A DNA stretch of 64,000 nucleotides from Armatimonadota bacterium. Lineage in GTDB: Bacteria > Sysuimicrobiota > Sysuimicrobiia > Sysuimicrobiales > Humicultoraceae. Numbering within the stretch: position 1 is the stretch's first letter; the number at the start of each line of letters is the position of its first letter. The translations under genes and the position numbers were made by a program. The stretch lies in the NCBI GenBank assembly GCA_031081585.1, contig JAVHLY010000002.1, positions 62,001 through 126,000 of the forward strand, written 5' to 3'. Of the stretch, positions 8,979-17,343 are shown in pieces. The notes under the pieces are model-generated. The model made no database searches, was not told the DNA's origin, and worked only from the letters and a program-made list of their open reading frames with translations.

Positions 8979-10122
8979 CGCCCGCGTCCCCGCCCGCTCG
9001 CGCCCGCTGCCCCTGACCGGCCTGGCGACGACGGAGGCGGCGCGGGTGATCCGGCGGACCCCCGGGGAGCTGGCCTGGCGGCAGCTGCGCAAGCACCGCG
9101 TGGCCATGGTGGGGTTGGGGATCCTGGCCGTCCTCTACACGATGATGCTCTTCGCGGAATTCCTCGCCCCCTACCCGCTCGACTTCACCGATCGCAACCG
9201 CTTCTTCCACCCGCCCATCCTGCCGCGCTTCGTCGACGCCGAGGGGCGCATCCACCTGCGGCCGTTCGTCTACGCCACGACGCTGGTCGACCCGCAGCTG
9301 CGCATCTACCGGCCGGACACCTCCCGGCGGTACCCGGTGCGGTTCTTTGTGCAGGGCGAGCCCTACCGCCTGCTGTGGATCATCCCCACCCGGGTGCACC
9401 TCTTCGGGGTGGAGGAGCCGGGGCGCATCTTCCTCATGGGCACCGACCAGTTCGGGCGGGACCTCTTCAGCCGCATCCTCTACGGCTCCCGGGTCTCCCT
9501 GCTCATCGGCATCATGGTCGTCTCCATCACCATCCCCATCGGCATGGTCTACGGCGGGATCGCCGGCTACTACGGCGGGCGGGTGGACAACATCATGATG
9601 CGCGTCGTCGAGGCCATCATCGCCCTGCCTGGCTTCTACCTGCTGATCACCCTCAGCGCCATCCTCCCCACCAACGTGGGGTGCACCACCCGCTTCTACC
9701 TCATCGTCATCATCCTGAGCTTCCTTGGGTGGACGGGGTTCTCCCGGCTGATCCGTGGCTACGTCCTCTCCCTGAAGGAGCGGGAGTTCGTCCTGGCCGC
9801 CCGGGCCCTGGGGCGGGACGACCTGGGTATCATCCTGCGCCACATCCTGCCCAATACGGCCTCCCTGGTCCTCGTGGTGGCCACCCTGTCGATCCCCGGG
9901 GCCATCCTGGGGGAGTCGGGGCTAAGCTTCCTGGGGTTCGGGGTGCGGGAACCCTGTGCCTCCTGGGGCAACCTGCTCACGGCCGGCACCAACCTGATCA
10001 ACCTCTCCCGGTCGCCCTGGCTACTCTTGCCGGGGGTGTTCATCGTCCTGGCGGTCGTGGCCTACAACTTCCTGGGGGATGGGCTGCGGGATGCCTTCGA
10101 CCCGCGACTGCGCTCCGGGTGA
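8971..10122 (+). CDS. Peptide ABC transporter permease, DppC/OppC type, with long external insertion
   Basis: Second permease of the heterodimer, 383 residues instead of the usual 290-310. The extra length lies between the first membrane helix and the conserved GTDQFGRDLFSR motif: about 95 residues (from APYPLDFTDRNR to EEPGRIFLMG) where the paralogues at 13654 and 17344 have about 21. The rest is standard, with the EAA loop AARALGRDDLGIILRHILPN and C-terminal FLGDGLRDAFDPRLR. Long first periplasmic loops are known in a subset of OppC-like proteins. The loop probably contacts the binding protein at 6193. Confidence 0.9.
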   Translation: MTSARVPARSRPLPLTGLATTEAARVIRRTPGELAWRQLRKHRVAMVGLGILAVLYTMMLFAEFLAPYPLDFTDRNRFFHPPILPRFVDAEGRIHLRPFVYATTLVDPQLRIYRPDTSRRYPVRFFVQGEPYRLLWIIPTRVHLFGVEEPGRIFLMGTDQFGRDLFSRILYGSRVSLLIGIMVVSITIPIGMVYGGIAGYYGGRVDNIMMRVVEAIIALPGFYLLITLSAILPTNVGCTTRFYLIVIILSFLGWTGFSRLIRGYVLSLKEREFVLAARALGRDDLGIILRHILPNTASLVLVVATLSIPGAILGESGLSFLGFGVREPCASWGNLLTAGTNLINLSRSPWLLLPGVFIVLAVVAYNFLGDGLRDAFDPRLRSG

Positions 10123-10232
10123 TGGCGGGGGTTCCCCCAAAGGGGACCTCGAAAGCGGATGCGAGCGGATGCCCCCATCCGTGGCTTTCCTGAAGTCGGA
10201 GGGTGGAACTTCGGGAGGCCCGGGTCCGTAGG

Positions 10233-10287
10233 ACTTGATGGCTCAAGACTATGGTCTTGTATACTTGAGTCAAGTTCTCGCTATACT
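10233..10287 (+). promoter_or_regulatory. Operator cluster and promoter of the small HTH gene
   Basis: An AT-rich patch in a GC-rich surround, with three overlapping inverted repeats built on the same half-site: CTTGA/TCAAG (10234-10247), CAAGAC/GTCTTG (10244-10259) and the perfect ACTTGAGTCAAGT (10263-10275). TATACT occurs twice (10260-10265 and 10282-10287). TTGATG (10235-10240) and TTGTAT (10257-10262) each lie 19 bases upstream of one of them. The HTH start codon is 10 bases after the second TATACT, giving a very short leader. The layout suggests autoregulation by the HTH protein. Confidence 0.5.
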
Positions 10288-10297
10288 GGAGAGCGCC

Positions 10298-10714
10298 ATG
10301 GCCCGTAAGCCCGAGCGTGTTACCACCCAGGGGGACCTGCTCACCGTAGCCCAGGTGGCTGCCTACCTCCAGCTCAACCGCCTGACCGTCTACCGCTACA
10401 TCCGTGAAGGCCGACTCGAGGCGGTGCGGATGGGTCGGACGATCCGGGTTCGGCGGGTGGACGTGCAGCGGTTCCTGGAGGCCCAGCGGGTGGTGCCCAA
10501 GGGAGCAGCGCCTTCTCGGCCGGTAGCTCAGCCTGGCCAGCCAGCCCCCTCCAGTCTGGAGAGGGGCTCCGCCCGGCGGCCGCACCCCGTGACCTCTCCC
10601 GTCAAGCACAGTGACGAGATCTACGTGGGGCCGCCCCGAGAGGAGCAGAGTCCGTCCCGGGAGGCGGTGGTCACGCCTAGTCCTCTCGACTGGGTGATCC
10701 GGGGCCTCCACTGA
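10298..10714 (+). CDS. Excisionase-family helix-turn-helix DNA-binding protein
   Basis: 138 residues. The first half contains a MerR/excisionase-type winged HTH: LLTVAQVAAYLQLNRLTVYR, then YIREGRLEAVRMGRTIRVRR with the arginine-rich wing, then DVQRFLEAQR. The second half is Pro/Ser/Arg-rich and looks unstructured. The ATG at 10298 is preferred over ATGs at 10235 and 10238 because GGAGA precedes it and the upstream part is operator DNA. It sits alone between two transporter units. Similar small proteins are often annotated as excisionase but act as transcription factors; nothing in the window suggests phage or integrase. A local regulator of the transporter island is an inference. Confidence 0.75.
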   Translation: MARKPERVTTQGDLLTVAQVAAYLQLNRLTVYRYIREGRLEAVRMGRTIRVRRVDVQRFLEAQRVVPKGAAPSRPVAQPGQPAPSSLERGSARRPHPVTSPVKHSDEIYVGPPREEQSPSREAVVTPSPLDWVIRGLH

Positions 10715-10884
10715 CGGTACGGCGTTACCGACCAACGGCGTGACCGGCCACGGGCGTCAACGGCCAGGGGCCTTTGACGACGGGAACGGCGAAGGGAGGT
10801 GACCGCGGGGAGGAGACGGAGAGACCCACGAGGAGGAGACGCGTCGCCGCCCCGGACCGGGGCGGGAGAGAGGAGGGAGAGTGC

Positions 10885-12579
10885 ATGCGGCACTGGAGGT
10901 GGTCTTCGCTCCTGCTGGCGCTGGTGGTGACCTTCGGCACCGCCACGCTGGTGGGAGCCGCGCCCGCACGGCCGGCCACGGGGCCGGACACCGTGGTCCT
11001 GTTCACCCAGCAGGAACCCTCGTGTCTGGCACCCCAGCCGGACTCCTGTCAGATGTTCGTGGCCTCGGTCATCCGGTCCCTGATCTTCACCGACCTGGTC
11101 GGGATGACCAACGAGTGGAAGTACTTCCCGATTCTGGCCGAGAAGATCCCCAACCTCAAGGACGGGGACTGGAAGGTGCTGCCCGGCGACAAGATGCAGG
11201 TGACCTGGCGGATCAAGCGCGGGTTCACCTGGCACGACGGCCGGCCGGTCACCGCCCAGGACTGGATCTGGGCCTGGCGCGTGAACATGCACCCCGACTT
11301 TCCCACCGCCGGCCGCGACGTAGCCGAGCGCGTGGAGAACATCCTCGCCCCCAACCCCTACCAGATGACGGTGCAGTGGAAGAAGAAGTACGCCTTCGCC
11401 AACCTCGGCGCGGCGGGGTCCGGCATCCTGCCCAAGCACGCCACCGAGCGGATCTTCCGGCAGAACCCGGCCCGGTTCGACCAGGCCTGGGGCACGGGCG
11501 TGCCGACCATCGGCAACGGGCCCTACGTGCTGCGGGAGTGGCAGAGGGGCTCGTCCATCACCGTGGAGGCCTACCCGAACTGGCAGGGAGTGCCTCCGTA
11601 CCTGCCCAAGGAGCGCGGCGTGCGGCGCATCGTCTACCGGTTCATCTCTGACACCAACACCATCATCGCCAACATCCTCTCCGGTGCGGCGGACGCCTTC
11701 GACGAGACGGCGGTGCCCTTCGTCCAGGGCCTGGAGCTGGAGGCGCGGCTGCAGCGGGAGAACCGGCGCGACTGGGTCCTGCGGGCGGAGCCCGGCCTGA
11801 TCTGGGAGCACATCGACCTGAACCTGGACAACGTCCACCTGCGCGACAAGCGGGTGCGCCACGCCCTGATCTACGCCATCAACCGCGAAGAGCTGGTCCA
11901 GCAGCTCTTCCAGGGCAAGCAGCCCGTCTCCCACTCCTTCCTGCCGGAGAAGCACTACGGCTTCAACCGGAACGTCAAGAAGTACGCCTTCGACCCGGCC
12001 CGGGCCCGGCAGCTGCTGGCCGAGGCCGGCTACACCCCGGGGCCCGACGGGATCCTGCAGAAGGGGGGCCAGCGCCTCTCGCTGCGCTTCACCACCACGG
12101 CGGGCAACCGCACCCGGGAGCAGGTGCAGCAGATCCTGCAGGCGCAGTGGCGGGCCGTGGGGGTCGAGGTGCGCATCGTCAACCTGCCCGCGCGGGCCTA
12201 CTTCGGGGACGCGCTGCCGCGGCGCGACTTCGACCTGGCCATGTACGCCTGGGTCTTCAGCCCCACCTCGGACTGCGAGGGGCTCTACACGGGGGACACC
12301 ATCCCCACCCCCGAGAAGCGCGAGGGGCAGAACTACCCGGGCTACAAGAACGACGAGGTGACGCGCATCTGCCACGCCGTGCCCGAGGAGCTGGACGAGG
12401 GGCGGCGGGCGGCGATGTTGCGGCGCGCGCAGGAGCTGTGGGTGGAGGACCTCCCAGTCATCCCGCTCTACCTGCGCTCCGACTACACCGGGCACAAGGC
12501 CGGGCTCCAGAACTTCCTCCCGACGGGGGCTGACACGCCGGTCACCTGGAACGCCCCGAGCTGGAGGTGGGTCCGGTAA
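10885..12579 (+). CDS. Peptide ABC transporter substrate-binding protein, paralogue 2
   Basis: SBP_bac_5 protein of 564 residues, first of three clearly related paralogues (with 14601 and 18285). Signal peptide MRHWRWSSLLLALVVTFGTA, cut near VGAAPA, no lipobox. Signature motifs: MQVTWRIKRGFTWHDGRPV, then LLAEAGYTPGPDGIL. The three paralogues share the framework of a DTVVxGxxQEP opening, KxKIPxLKDGDW and a terminal WNxxxWxW. ATG at 10885 follows AGGAGGGAGAG; an in-frame ATG at 10774 would add an implausible Arg-rich leader. It is followed by its own permease pair. Ligand unknown; oligopeptides are only the family default. Confidence 0.9.
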   Translation: MRHWRWSSLLLALVVTFGTATLVGAAPARPATGPDTVVLFTQQEPSCLAPQPDSCQMFVASVIRSLIFTDLVGMTNEWKYFPILAEKIPNLKDGDWKVLPGDKMQVTWRIKRGFTWHDGRPVTAQDWIWAWRVNMHPDFPTAGRDVAERVENILAPNPYQMTVQWKKKYAFANLGAAGSGILPKHATERIFRQNPARFDQAWGTGVPTIGNGPYVLREWQRGSSITVEAYPNWQGVPPYLPKERGVRRIVYRFISDTNTIIANILSGAADAFDETAVPFVQGLELEARLQRENRRDWVLRAEPGLIWEHIDLNLDNVHLRDKRVRHALIYAINREELVQQLFQGKQPVSHSFLPEKHYGFNRNVKKYAFDPARARQLLAEAGYTPGPDGILQKGGQRLSLRFTTTAGNRTREQVQQILQAQWRAVGVEVRIVNLPARAYFGDALPRRDFDLAMYAWVFSPTSDCEGLYTGDTIPTPEKREGQNYPGYKNDEVTRICHAVPEELDEGRRAAMLRRAQELWVEDLPVIPLYLRSDYTGHKAGLQNFLPTGADTPVTWNAPSWRWVR

Positions 12580-12592
12580 CACGGACGTCCCT

Positions 12593-12628
12593 GGCGGCGG
12601 GGCGGGGGACCTCCCCGCCCCGCCCGCC
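12593..12628 (+). promoter_or_regulatory. Strong stem-loop between binding-protein and permease genes
   Basis: A GC stem of about 15 pairs with one or two bulges: GGCGGCGGGGCGGGG... (from 12593) pairs with CCCCGCCCCGCCCGCC (12613-12628) around a short ACCT-containing loop. It lies between the binding-protein stop and the permease ATG at 12644 and has no U-run. Its position matches that of the hairpins at 7970 and 16273. Confidence 0.6.
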
Positions 12629-12643
12629 GGGTCCTGCTGACCG

Positions 12644-13639
12644 ATGAGCCGCTACCTCATCCGCCGTCTGCTCCAGATGATCCCTCTGGTGGTGGGGCTG
12701 TCGGTGATCATCTTCCTGCTGCTGGCGGCGGCGCCTGGCGACCCGGTGGACCTGCTGGTCTTCGGGAACCCCAACATCAAGCCCGAGGACGTGGCCCGCC
12801 TGAAGCGGCTCTACGGCCTCGACCAGCCGCTGTACATCCGGTACTTCAAGTGGCTATGGGCGGCGCTGCACGGCGACCTGGGCTACTCCCAGGTCTACAA
12901 GGTCCCCGTGCTGGCGCTGATGTGGGACCGGGTGGGCAACAGCCTCTGGCTGCAGATCCCGGCGTTCTTCCTCTCGCTGGCGGTCGCGGTCCCGGTAGGG
13001 ATCTACTCCGCGCTCCACCAGTACTCCACGGCGGACTACATCGCCACCTTCCTGACCTTCTTCGGGGTGTCCATCCCGGCGTTCTGGTTCGGCATCATGA
13101 TGATCTACCTCTTCGCCGTGTGGCACCCCTGGACGGCCCTGCCGGGGCTCGACTGGCTGCGGCTCCCGGCGGGAGGGTTCAGCACTCCGGGCATCACCCG
13201 GGGCCTGGCGCTCTACCTGGACCGGCTGCGCTACATGCTCCTGCCCACCCTGGTGCTGTCGCTCCTCTTCATGGCCTCCTACACCCGGTACACCCGGTCG
13301 AGCATGCTGGAGGTGATCCGCCAGGACTACGTGCGGACGGCCCGGGCCAAGGGACTGGCCGAGCAGGTGGTGGTGACGAAGCACGCCCTGAAGAACGCCA
13401 TGATCCCCATCGTGACCATCGTGGCCCTCTCCATCCCGGCGCTCTTCGCCGGGGCGCCGCTGACGGAGACGGTCTTCGGCTGGCCCGGCGTGGGCCGGTT
13501 GCTGGTGGAGGCGGTGCTGGCGGCGGACTTCGCTGTCGCCCAGGGGATCATCATCTTCCTGGCGGCCCTGGTCATCATCTTCAACCTGCTGGCGGACATC
13601 GCCTACGCGGTGCTCGACCCGCGGATCCGGTACGACTGA
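12644..13639 (+). CDS. Peptide ABC transporter permease, DppB type
   Basis: 331-residue membrane protein with N-terminal SRYLIRRLLQMIPLVVGLSV helix, DPVDLLVFGNPNIKPEDV first loop, EAA motif RQDYVRTARAKGLAEQVVVTKHALKNA and C-terminal VLDPRIRYD. It is closely related to the permease at 16338; both share the GIYSALHQYS and WHPW/WAPWxxLPGLxWL segments, which points to tandem duplication of the whole unit. No clear ribosome site precedes the ATG. It is 14 bases upstream of the DppC partner. Confidence 0.92.
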   Translation: MSRYLIRRLLQMIPLVVGLSVIIFLLLAAAPGDPVDLLVFGNPNIKPEDVARLKRLYGLDQPLYIRYFKWLWAALHGDLGYSQVYKVPVLALMWDRVGNSLWLQIPAFFLSLAVAVPVGIYSALHQYSTADYIATFLTFFGVSIPAFWFGIMMIYLFAVWHPWTALPGLDWLRLPAGGFSTPGITRGLALYLDRLRYMLLPTLVLSLLFMASYTRYTRSSMLEVIRQDYVRTARAKGLAEQVVVTKHALKNAMIPIVTIVALSIPALFAGAPLTETVFGWPGVGRLLVEAVLAADFAVAQGIIIFLAALVIIFNLLADIAYAVLDPRIRYD

Positions 13640-13653
13640 GCGAGGAGCGCCCC

Positions 13654-14544
13654 ATGGCTGTCATCGTCGAGCGCCCGACTGCCGTCGTCGAAGCTCCTCC
13701 CGGCCAGGGCTACTGGCAGATCGCCTGGCGGCGGTTCAAGAAGCACCGGGTGGCCATGATCGGGGGAGCGGTGATCCTCCTCTTCATCGCCGTCTCCATC
13801 CTGGCCCCTGTCCTCACCCCCTACGAGTTCGACGCCATCGACCTCTACAACCGGCGCTCGCCTCCGACCTGGGCGCACCCCCTCGGCACCGACGACCTCG
13901 GCCACGACGTCCTCACCCGCCTGCTCTACGCCGGCCGGATCTCACTCAGCGTGGGCTTCAGCGCGGCCCTGGCCGCCGCGCTCTTCGGGATGGTCGTCGG
14001 CGGGATCTCCGGGTACTACGGGGGCGTCCTGGACAACGTCCTCATGCGCTTCACCGACATCATGTTCTCCCTGCCCGACCTGCCCATCCTGATCATCCTG
14101 GCCCGTTACATGGGCGGCTCGGTGACCGGCATCATCATCGTCCTCAGCGCCTTCGCCTGGATGGGCACGGCGCGCCTGGTCCGCGGGGAGATGCTGAAGC
14201 TGCGCGCCCAGGACTTCACCGAGGCGGCCCGGGCCATCGGGGCCAGCGACGCCCGCATCCTGCTGCGCCACCTCATCCCCAACGCCCTGGCGCCGGTGAT
14301 CGTCGCGGCGACCCTCACCGTGGGCGGGGCCATCCTCTCCGAAGCCGGGCTCTCCTTCCTGGGCGTGGGCATCCAGCCGCCCACGCCGTCCTGGGGGAAC
14401 ATGCTCCAGAACGCCCAGGACTACGTCTGGACGACGCCCTGGCTGGCCATCTGGCCCGGGGCGATGATCTTCCTGACAGTGCTGTGCTTCAACTTCCTGG
14501 GAGACGGCCTGCGGGACGCCCTCGACCCGCGGCTCAAGGTGTGA
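13654..14544 (+). CDS. Peptide ABC transporter permease, DppC type
   Basis: 296 residues; cytoplasmic N-terminus, a first helix HRVAMIGGAVILLFIAVSIL, short first loop, GTDDLGHDVLTRLLYAGRIS, EAA loop AARAIGASDARILLRHLIPNA and the end FLGDGLRDALDPRLKV. The ATG follows GAGGAGCGCCCC. Nearly co-linear with the permease at 17344. It forms the channel with the protein at 12644. Confidence 0.92.
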   Translation: MAVIVERPTAVVEAPPGQGYWQIAWRRFKKHRVAMIGGAVILLFIAVSILAPVLTPYEFDAIDLYNRRSPPTWAHPLGTDDLGHDVLTRLLYAGRISLSVGFSAALAAALFGMVVGGISGYYGGVLDNVLMRFTDIMFSLPDLPILIILARYMGGSVTGIIIVLSAFAWMGTARLVRGEMLKLRAQDFTEAARAIGASDARILLRHLIPNALAPVIVAATLTVGGAILSEAGLSFLGVGIQPPTPSWGNMLQNAQDYVWTTPWLAIWPGAMIFLTVLCFNFLGDGLRDALDPRLKV

Positions 14545-14563
14545 TCCGCCCGGGACGGGCGGA
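14545..14563 (+). promoter_or_regulatory. Short stem-loop after the second transport unit
   Basis: TCCGCCC (14545-14551) and GGGCGGA (14557-14563) form a 7-base stem with a 5-base loop directly after the permease stop and 38 bases before the next binding-protein start. It lacks a U-run. It may partly separate two transport units or stabilise RNA ends. Confidence 0.3.
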
Positions 14564-14600
14564 CCGCTGACCGGCTCCCGTCGGGGGGAGGGAGGAGAAC

Positions 14601-16265
14601 ATGCGTATGGGCTGGATCGGACGGTGCCTGGTCCTGGTGGCGCTGGCAGTCGCCCTGGTACCCGTCGCCGCCGACGCGGGTCAGGCCCGACGGGACACGG
14701 TGGTGATCGGCGCAGCCCAGGAGCCGGCCTGCCTCATGACGGTCTTCGCCGGCTGCACGCTGGCCATCGGCGCCGCGGTGAACAACTCGCTCTTCGTCTC
14801 CATGGTCGAGTTCAACCACGAGTGGAAGCTCAACGCGCGCCTGGTGGAGAAGATCCCGTCGCTGCGCGACGGCGACTGGGAGCTGCTGCCCGAGAAGAAG
14901 ATGCGGGTGACCTACCGGTTCAAGCGCGGGTACACCTGGCACGACGGGCGTCCGGTCAGCGCCCTGGACACCTCCTGGACCTATCTGATGCTGCGCAACC
15001 CGCGCACGCCCACGGCCAGCCGCTTCGTGCTGCGGAAGATCGACCACATGCTGGTCCCCAACCCCAACAACCCCTACACGCTCGTGGTCCAGTGGAACGA
15101 GCGCTATCCCTTCGCCAACCTCGGACACACCACCTACCCGAAGCACGTCCTGGAGCGGGAGTACCAGCAGAACCCCACCGGGCTGAGCCGCCACCGGCAG
15201 AACTTCGAACCGGTGGGGAACGGCCCGTACCGGTTCGTGGAGTGGGCGCGGGGCAGCCACATCACCCTGGAGGCCTACGACGGCTTCAAGGAAGGACGGG
15301 CGAAGATCCGGCGCATCGTCTTCCGCTTCATCCTGGACGCCACCGTGCTGCAGGCCAACGCCATCGCCGGGCAGGTGGACGTCACCGAGATCAACAACTT
15401 CGACTGCACCCAGGTGGCCGAGATCGAACGGCGCAACCCGGCGGTCCAGGGCCACTACACCCCGGCGCTGATCTGGGAGCACGTCGACTTCAACCTGGAC
15501 CACGAGTGGCTGCGGGACCGGCGGGTCCGGCACGCCCTCATCCACGCGCTCAACCGGCAGCAGCTCGCCGAGCTGGCCTGCCCCGGCGGCCGGCAGCCGG
15601 TGGCCCACACCTGGCTCCCCGAGCGCCACGAGGCCTTCAACCCCAACGTGAAGAAGTACGACTACAACCTCGAGCGGGCGCGCGCGCTCCTGCGGGAGGC
15701 CGGCTTCACCCCCGGCCCCGACGGGATCCTGCGCGACGCCCAGGGGCGCCGGTTCGAGCTGACCATCATGACCACGGCCGGCAACGCGCTCCGGGAGCAG
15801 GTGCAGCAGGTGATGCGGGAGCAGCTCCGCCAAGTGGGGGTGGACCTGCGCATCGACAACCGTCCGGCCTCGGTGCTCTTCGGCCAGGTCACGGCGCGCC
15901 GGCAGTTCCCCCACCTGGTCATGTACGCCTGGGTCATGTCCCCCACCACCCTGCCCGCGGCGCTGTGGCACAGCACCCAGATCCCCCGCCCGGAGAACAA
16001 CTGGGAGGGGCAGAACATCCCGGGGTGGCGGAATGCCGAGAACGACCGGCTCATCGACCAGATCATGGAGGAGATCGACACGCAGCGGCGCATCCGCCTC
16101 TTCCGCCGGCAGCAGGAGCTCTGGGTGGAGGACCTCCCCTCCATCCCGCTGTACTTCCGGCTCAGCCTGACCACCTCCGCCCGGGCGCTGCGGAACGTCA
16201 AGCCGGCGGGGCTGGCGGGCACTTACATCAACTGGAACTCGGAGCAGTGGGAGTGGGCCCAGTAG
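14601..16265 (+). CDS. Peptide ABC transporter substrate-binding protein, paralogue 3
   Basis: 554-residue SBP_bac_5 protein with signal peptide MRMGWIGRCLVLVALAVALV, cleavage near AADAG and no lipobox (the Cys at position 9 lies before the hydrophobic core). It is very similar to the protein at 18285: MRVTYRFKRGYTWHDGRPV, NNPYTLVVQWNERYPFAN, VDVTEINNFDCTQVAEIERR and IDNRPASVLFGQV all have counterparts there. Start supported by GGGAGGGAGGAG. Followed by a 13-base-stem hairpin and its own permeases. Confidence 0.92.
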   Translation: MRMGWIGRCLVLVALAVALVPVAADAGQARRDTVVIGAAQEPACLMTVFAGCTLAIGAAVNNSLFVSMVEFNHEWKLNARLVEKIPSLRDGDWELLPEKKMRVTYRFKRGYTWHDGRPVSALDTSWTYLMLRNPRTPTASRFVLRKIDHMLVPNPNNPYTLVVQWNERYPFANLGHTTYPKHVLEREYQQNPTGLSRHRQNFEPVGNGPYRFVEWARGSHITLEAYDGFKEGRAKIRRIVFRFILDATVLQANAIAGQVDVTEINNFDCTQVAEIERRNPAVQGHYTPALIWEHVDFNLDHEWLRDRRVRHALIHALNRQQLAELACPGGRQPVAHTWLPERHEAFNPNVKKYDYNLERARALLREAGFTPGPDGILRDAQGRRFELTIMTTAGNALREQVQQVMREQLRQVGVDLRIDNRPASVLFGQVTARRQFPHLVMYAWVMSPTTLPAALWHSTQIPRPENNWEGQNIPGWRNAENDRLIDQIMEEIDTQRRIRLFRRQQELWVEDLPSIPLYFRLSLTTSARALRNVKPAGLAGTYINWNSEQWEWAQ

Positions 16266-16272
16266 GCTGAAG

Positions 16273-16310
16273 GTGGACCCGGGGGCCGGCCCGCCGACCC
16301 CCGGGTCCAC
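16273..16310 (+). promoter_or_regulatory. Strong stem-loop between binding-protein and permease genes
   Basis: A perfect 13-base stem, GTGGACCCGGGGG (16273-16285) with CCCCCGGGTCCAC (16298-16310), encloses a 12-base GC-rich loop. It begins 8 bases after the binding-protein stop. The permease start at 16338 has its own GAGGAGA site after the hairpin. No U-run. Third example of the same arrangement in the island. Confidence 0.65.
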
Positions 16311-16337
16311 GTCCGCCCCCGGGGCCGAGGAGACGGG

Positions 16338-17333
16338 ATGCAGCGATACCTGATGCGCCGGGCCGTCCAGACGGTGGTGATCCTCTTCGGTCTCTCCCTG
16401 CTCCTCTTCACCCTGCTCGTCTTCACGCCGGGGGACCCGGTGGAGCTCCTGGCCGCCAGCAACCCGGACATCCGGCCGGAAGACATCGCCCACCTGCGCC
16501 GCTACTACGGGCTGGACGACCCGCTGCACATCCGCTACCTGAAGTGGCTGCGCACCGTCCTCCGCGGCGATCTCGGCTACTCCCGCACCTACGGGCAGCC
16601 GGTGACCGCGATCATGGGGGAGCGGCTGAAGAACACGCTGATGCTGCTCACCGCGGCCTTCCTCATCGCCTTCGTCGTCGGGGTGTCGGTGGGGATCTAC
16701 TCGGCGCTGCACCAGTACTCGCCGGCGGACTACGTCGTCACCGTGCTCTCCTTCGTCGGGCTGGCCATGCCGGTCTTCTGGCAGGGGATCCTCTTCATCC
16801 TCCTCTTTGCGGTCTGGGCCCCCTGGGCGCAGCTCCCCGGCCTGGCCTGGCTGAAGCTGCCGGCCGGCGGGATGATGACGCCCGGCGTGCACGGGGGGGT
16901 GGAGGGGGTGCTGGACCGGCTGCGCCACCTGGTCCTGCCCACCCTCGTCCTGGCCACCACCGGCATGGCCTCCTGGGCCCGGTACACCCGCTCCAGCGTG
17001 CTCGAGGTGATCCGGCAGGACTACATCCGCACCGCCCGGGCCAAGGGGAACCCGGAGCGGGTCGTCATCAACCGCCACGCCCTGCGCAATGCCCTCATCC
17101 CCATCATCACCCTGGTCGCCCTCAGCCTCCCGGGCATCCTGGACGGGGCGGTCATCACCGAGACGGTCTTCAGCTGGCCGGGGACGGGGTTGCTGCTCTA
17201 CCAGGCCGTGCTGGGGCACGACCACTACGTGGCCATGGCCGTGCTGCTCTTCCTGGCCCTCATGACCATCCTCTCCAACCTCCTGGCCGACGTGGCCTAC
17301 GCGCTCGTCGACCCGCGCATTCGCTACGACTGA
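16338..17333 (+). CDS. Peptide ABC transporter permease, DppB type
   Basis: 331 residues, the same length as the paralogue at 12644. N-terminal QRYLMRRAVQTVVILFGLSL helix, DPVELLAASNPDIRPEDIA loop, EAA loop RQDYIRTARAKGNPERVVINRHALRNA and C-terminal LVDPRIRYD. Ten bases separate it from the DppC-type gene. Confidence 0.92.
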   Translation: MQRYLMRRAVQTVVILFGLSLLLFTLLVFTPGDPVELLAASNPDIRPEDIAHLRRYYGLDDPLHIRYLKWLRTVLRGDLGYSRTYGQPVTAIMGERLKNTLMLLTAAFLIAFVVGVSVGIYSALHQYSPADYVVTVLSFVGLAMPVFWQGILFILLFAVWAPWAQLPGLAWLKLPAGGMMTPGVHGGVEGVLDRLRHLVLPTLVLATTGMASWARYTRSSVLEVIRQDYIRTARAKGNPERVVINRHALRNALIPIITLVALSLPGILDGAVITETVFSWPGTGLLLYQAVLGHDHYVAMAVLLFLALMTILSNLLADVAYALVDPRIRYD

Positions 17334-17343
17334 GGCGGCGGCG

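Noticed and set aside
10298-10714. Excisionase-like gene as evidence of a prophage or integrative element
   Set aside because: No integrase, att-like repeat, tRNA target or phage genes nearby. The same HTH type is common in ordinary regulators.
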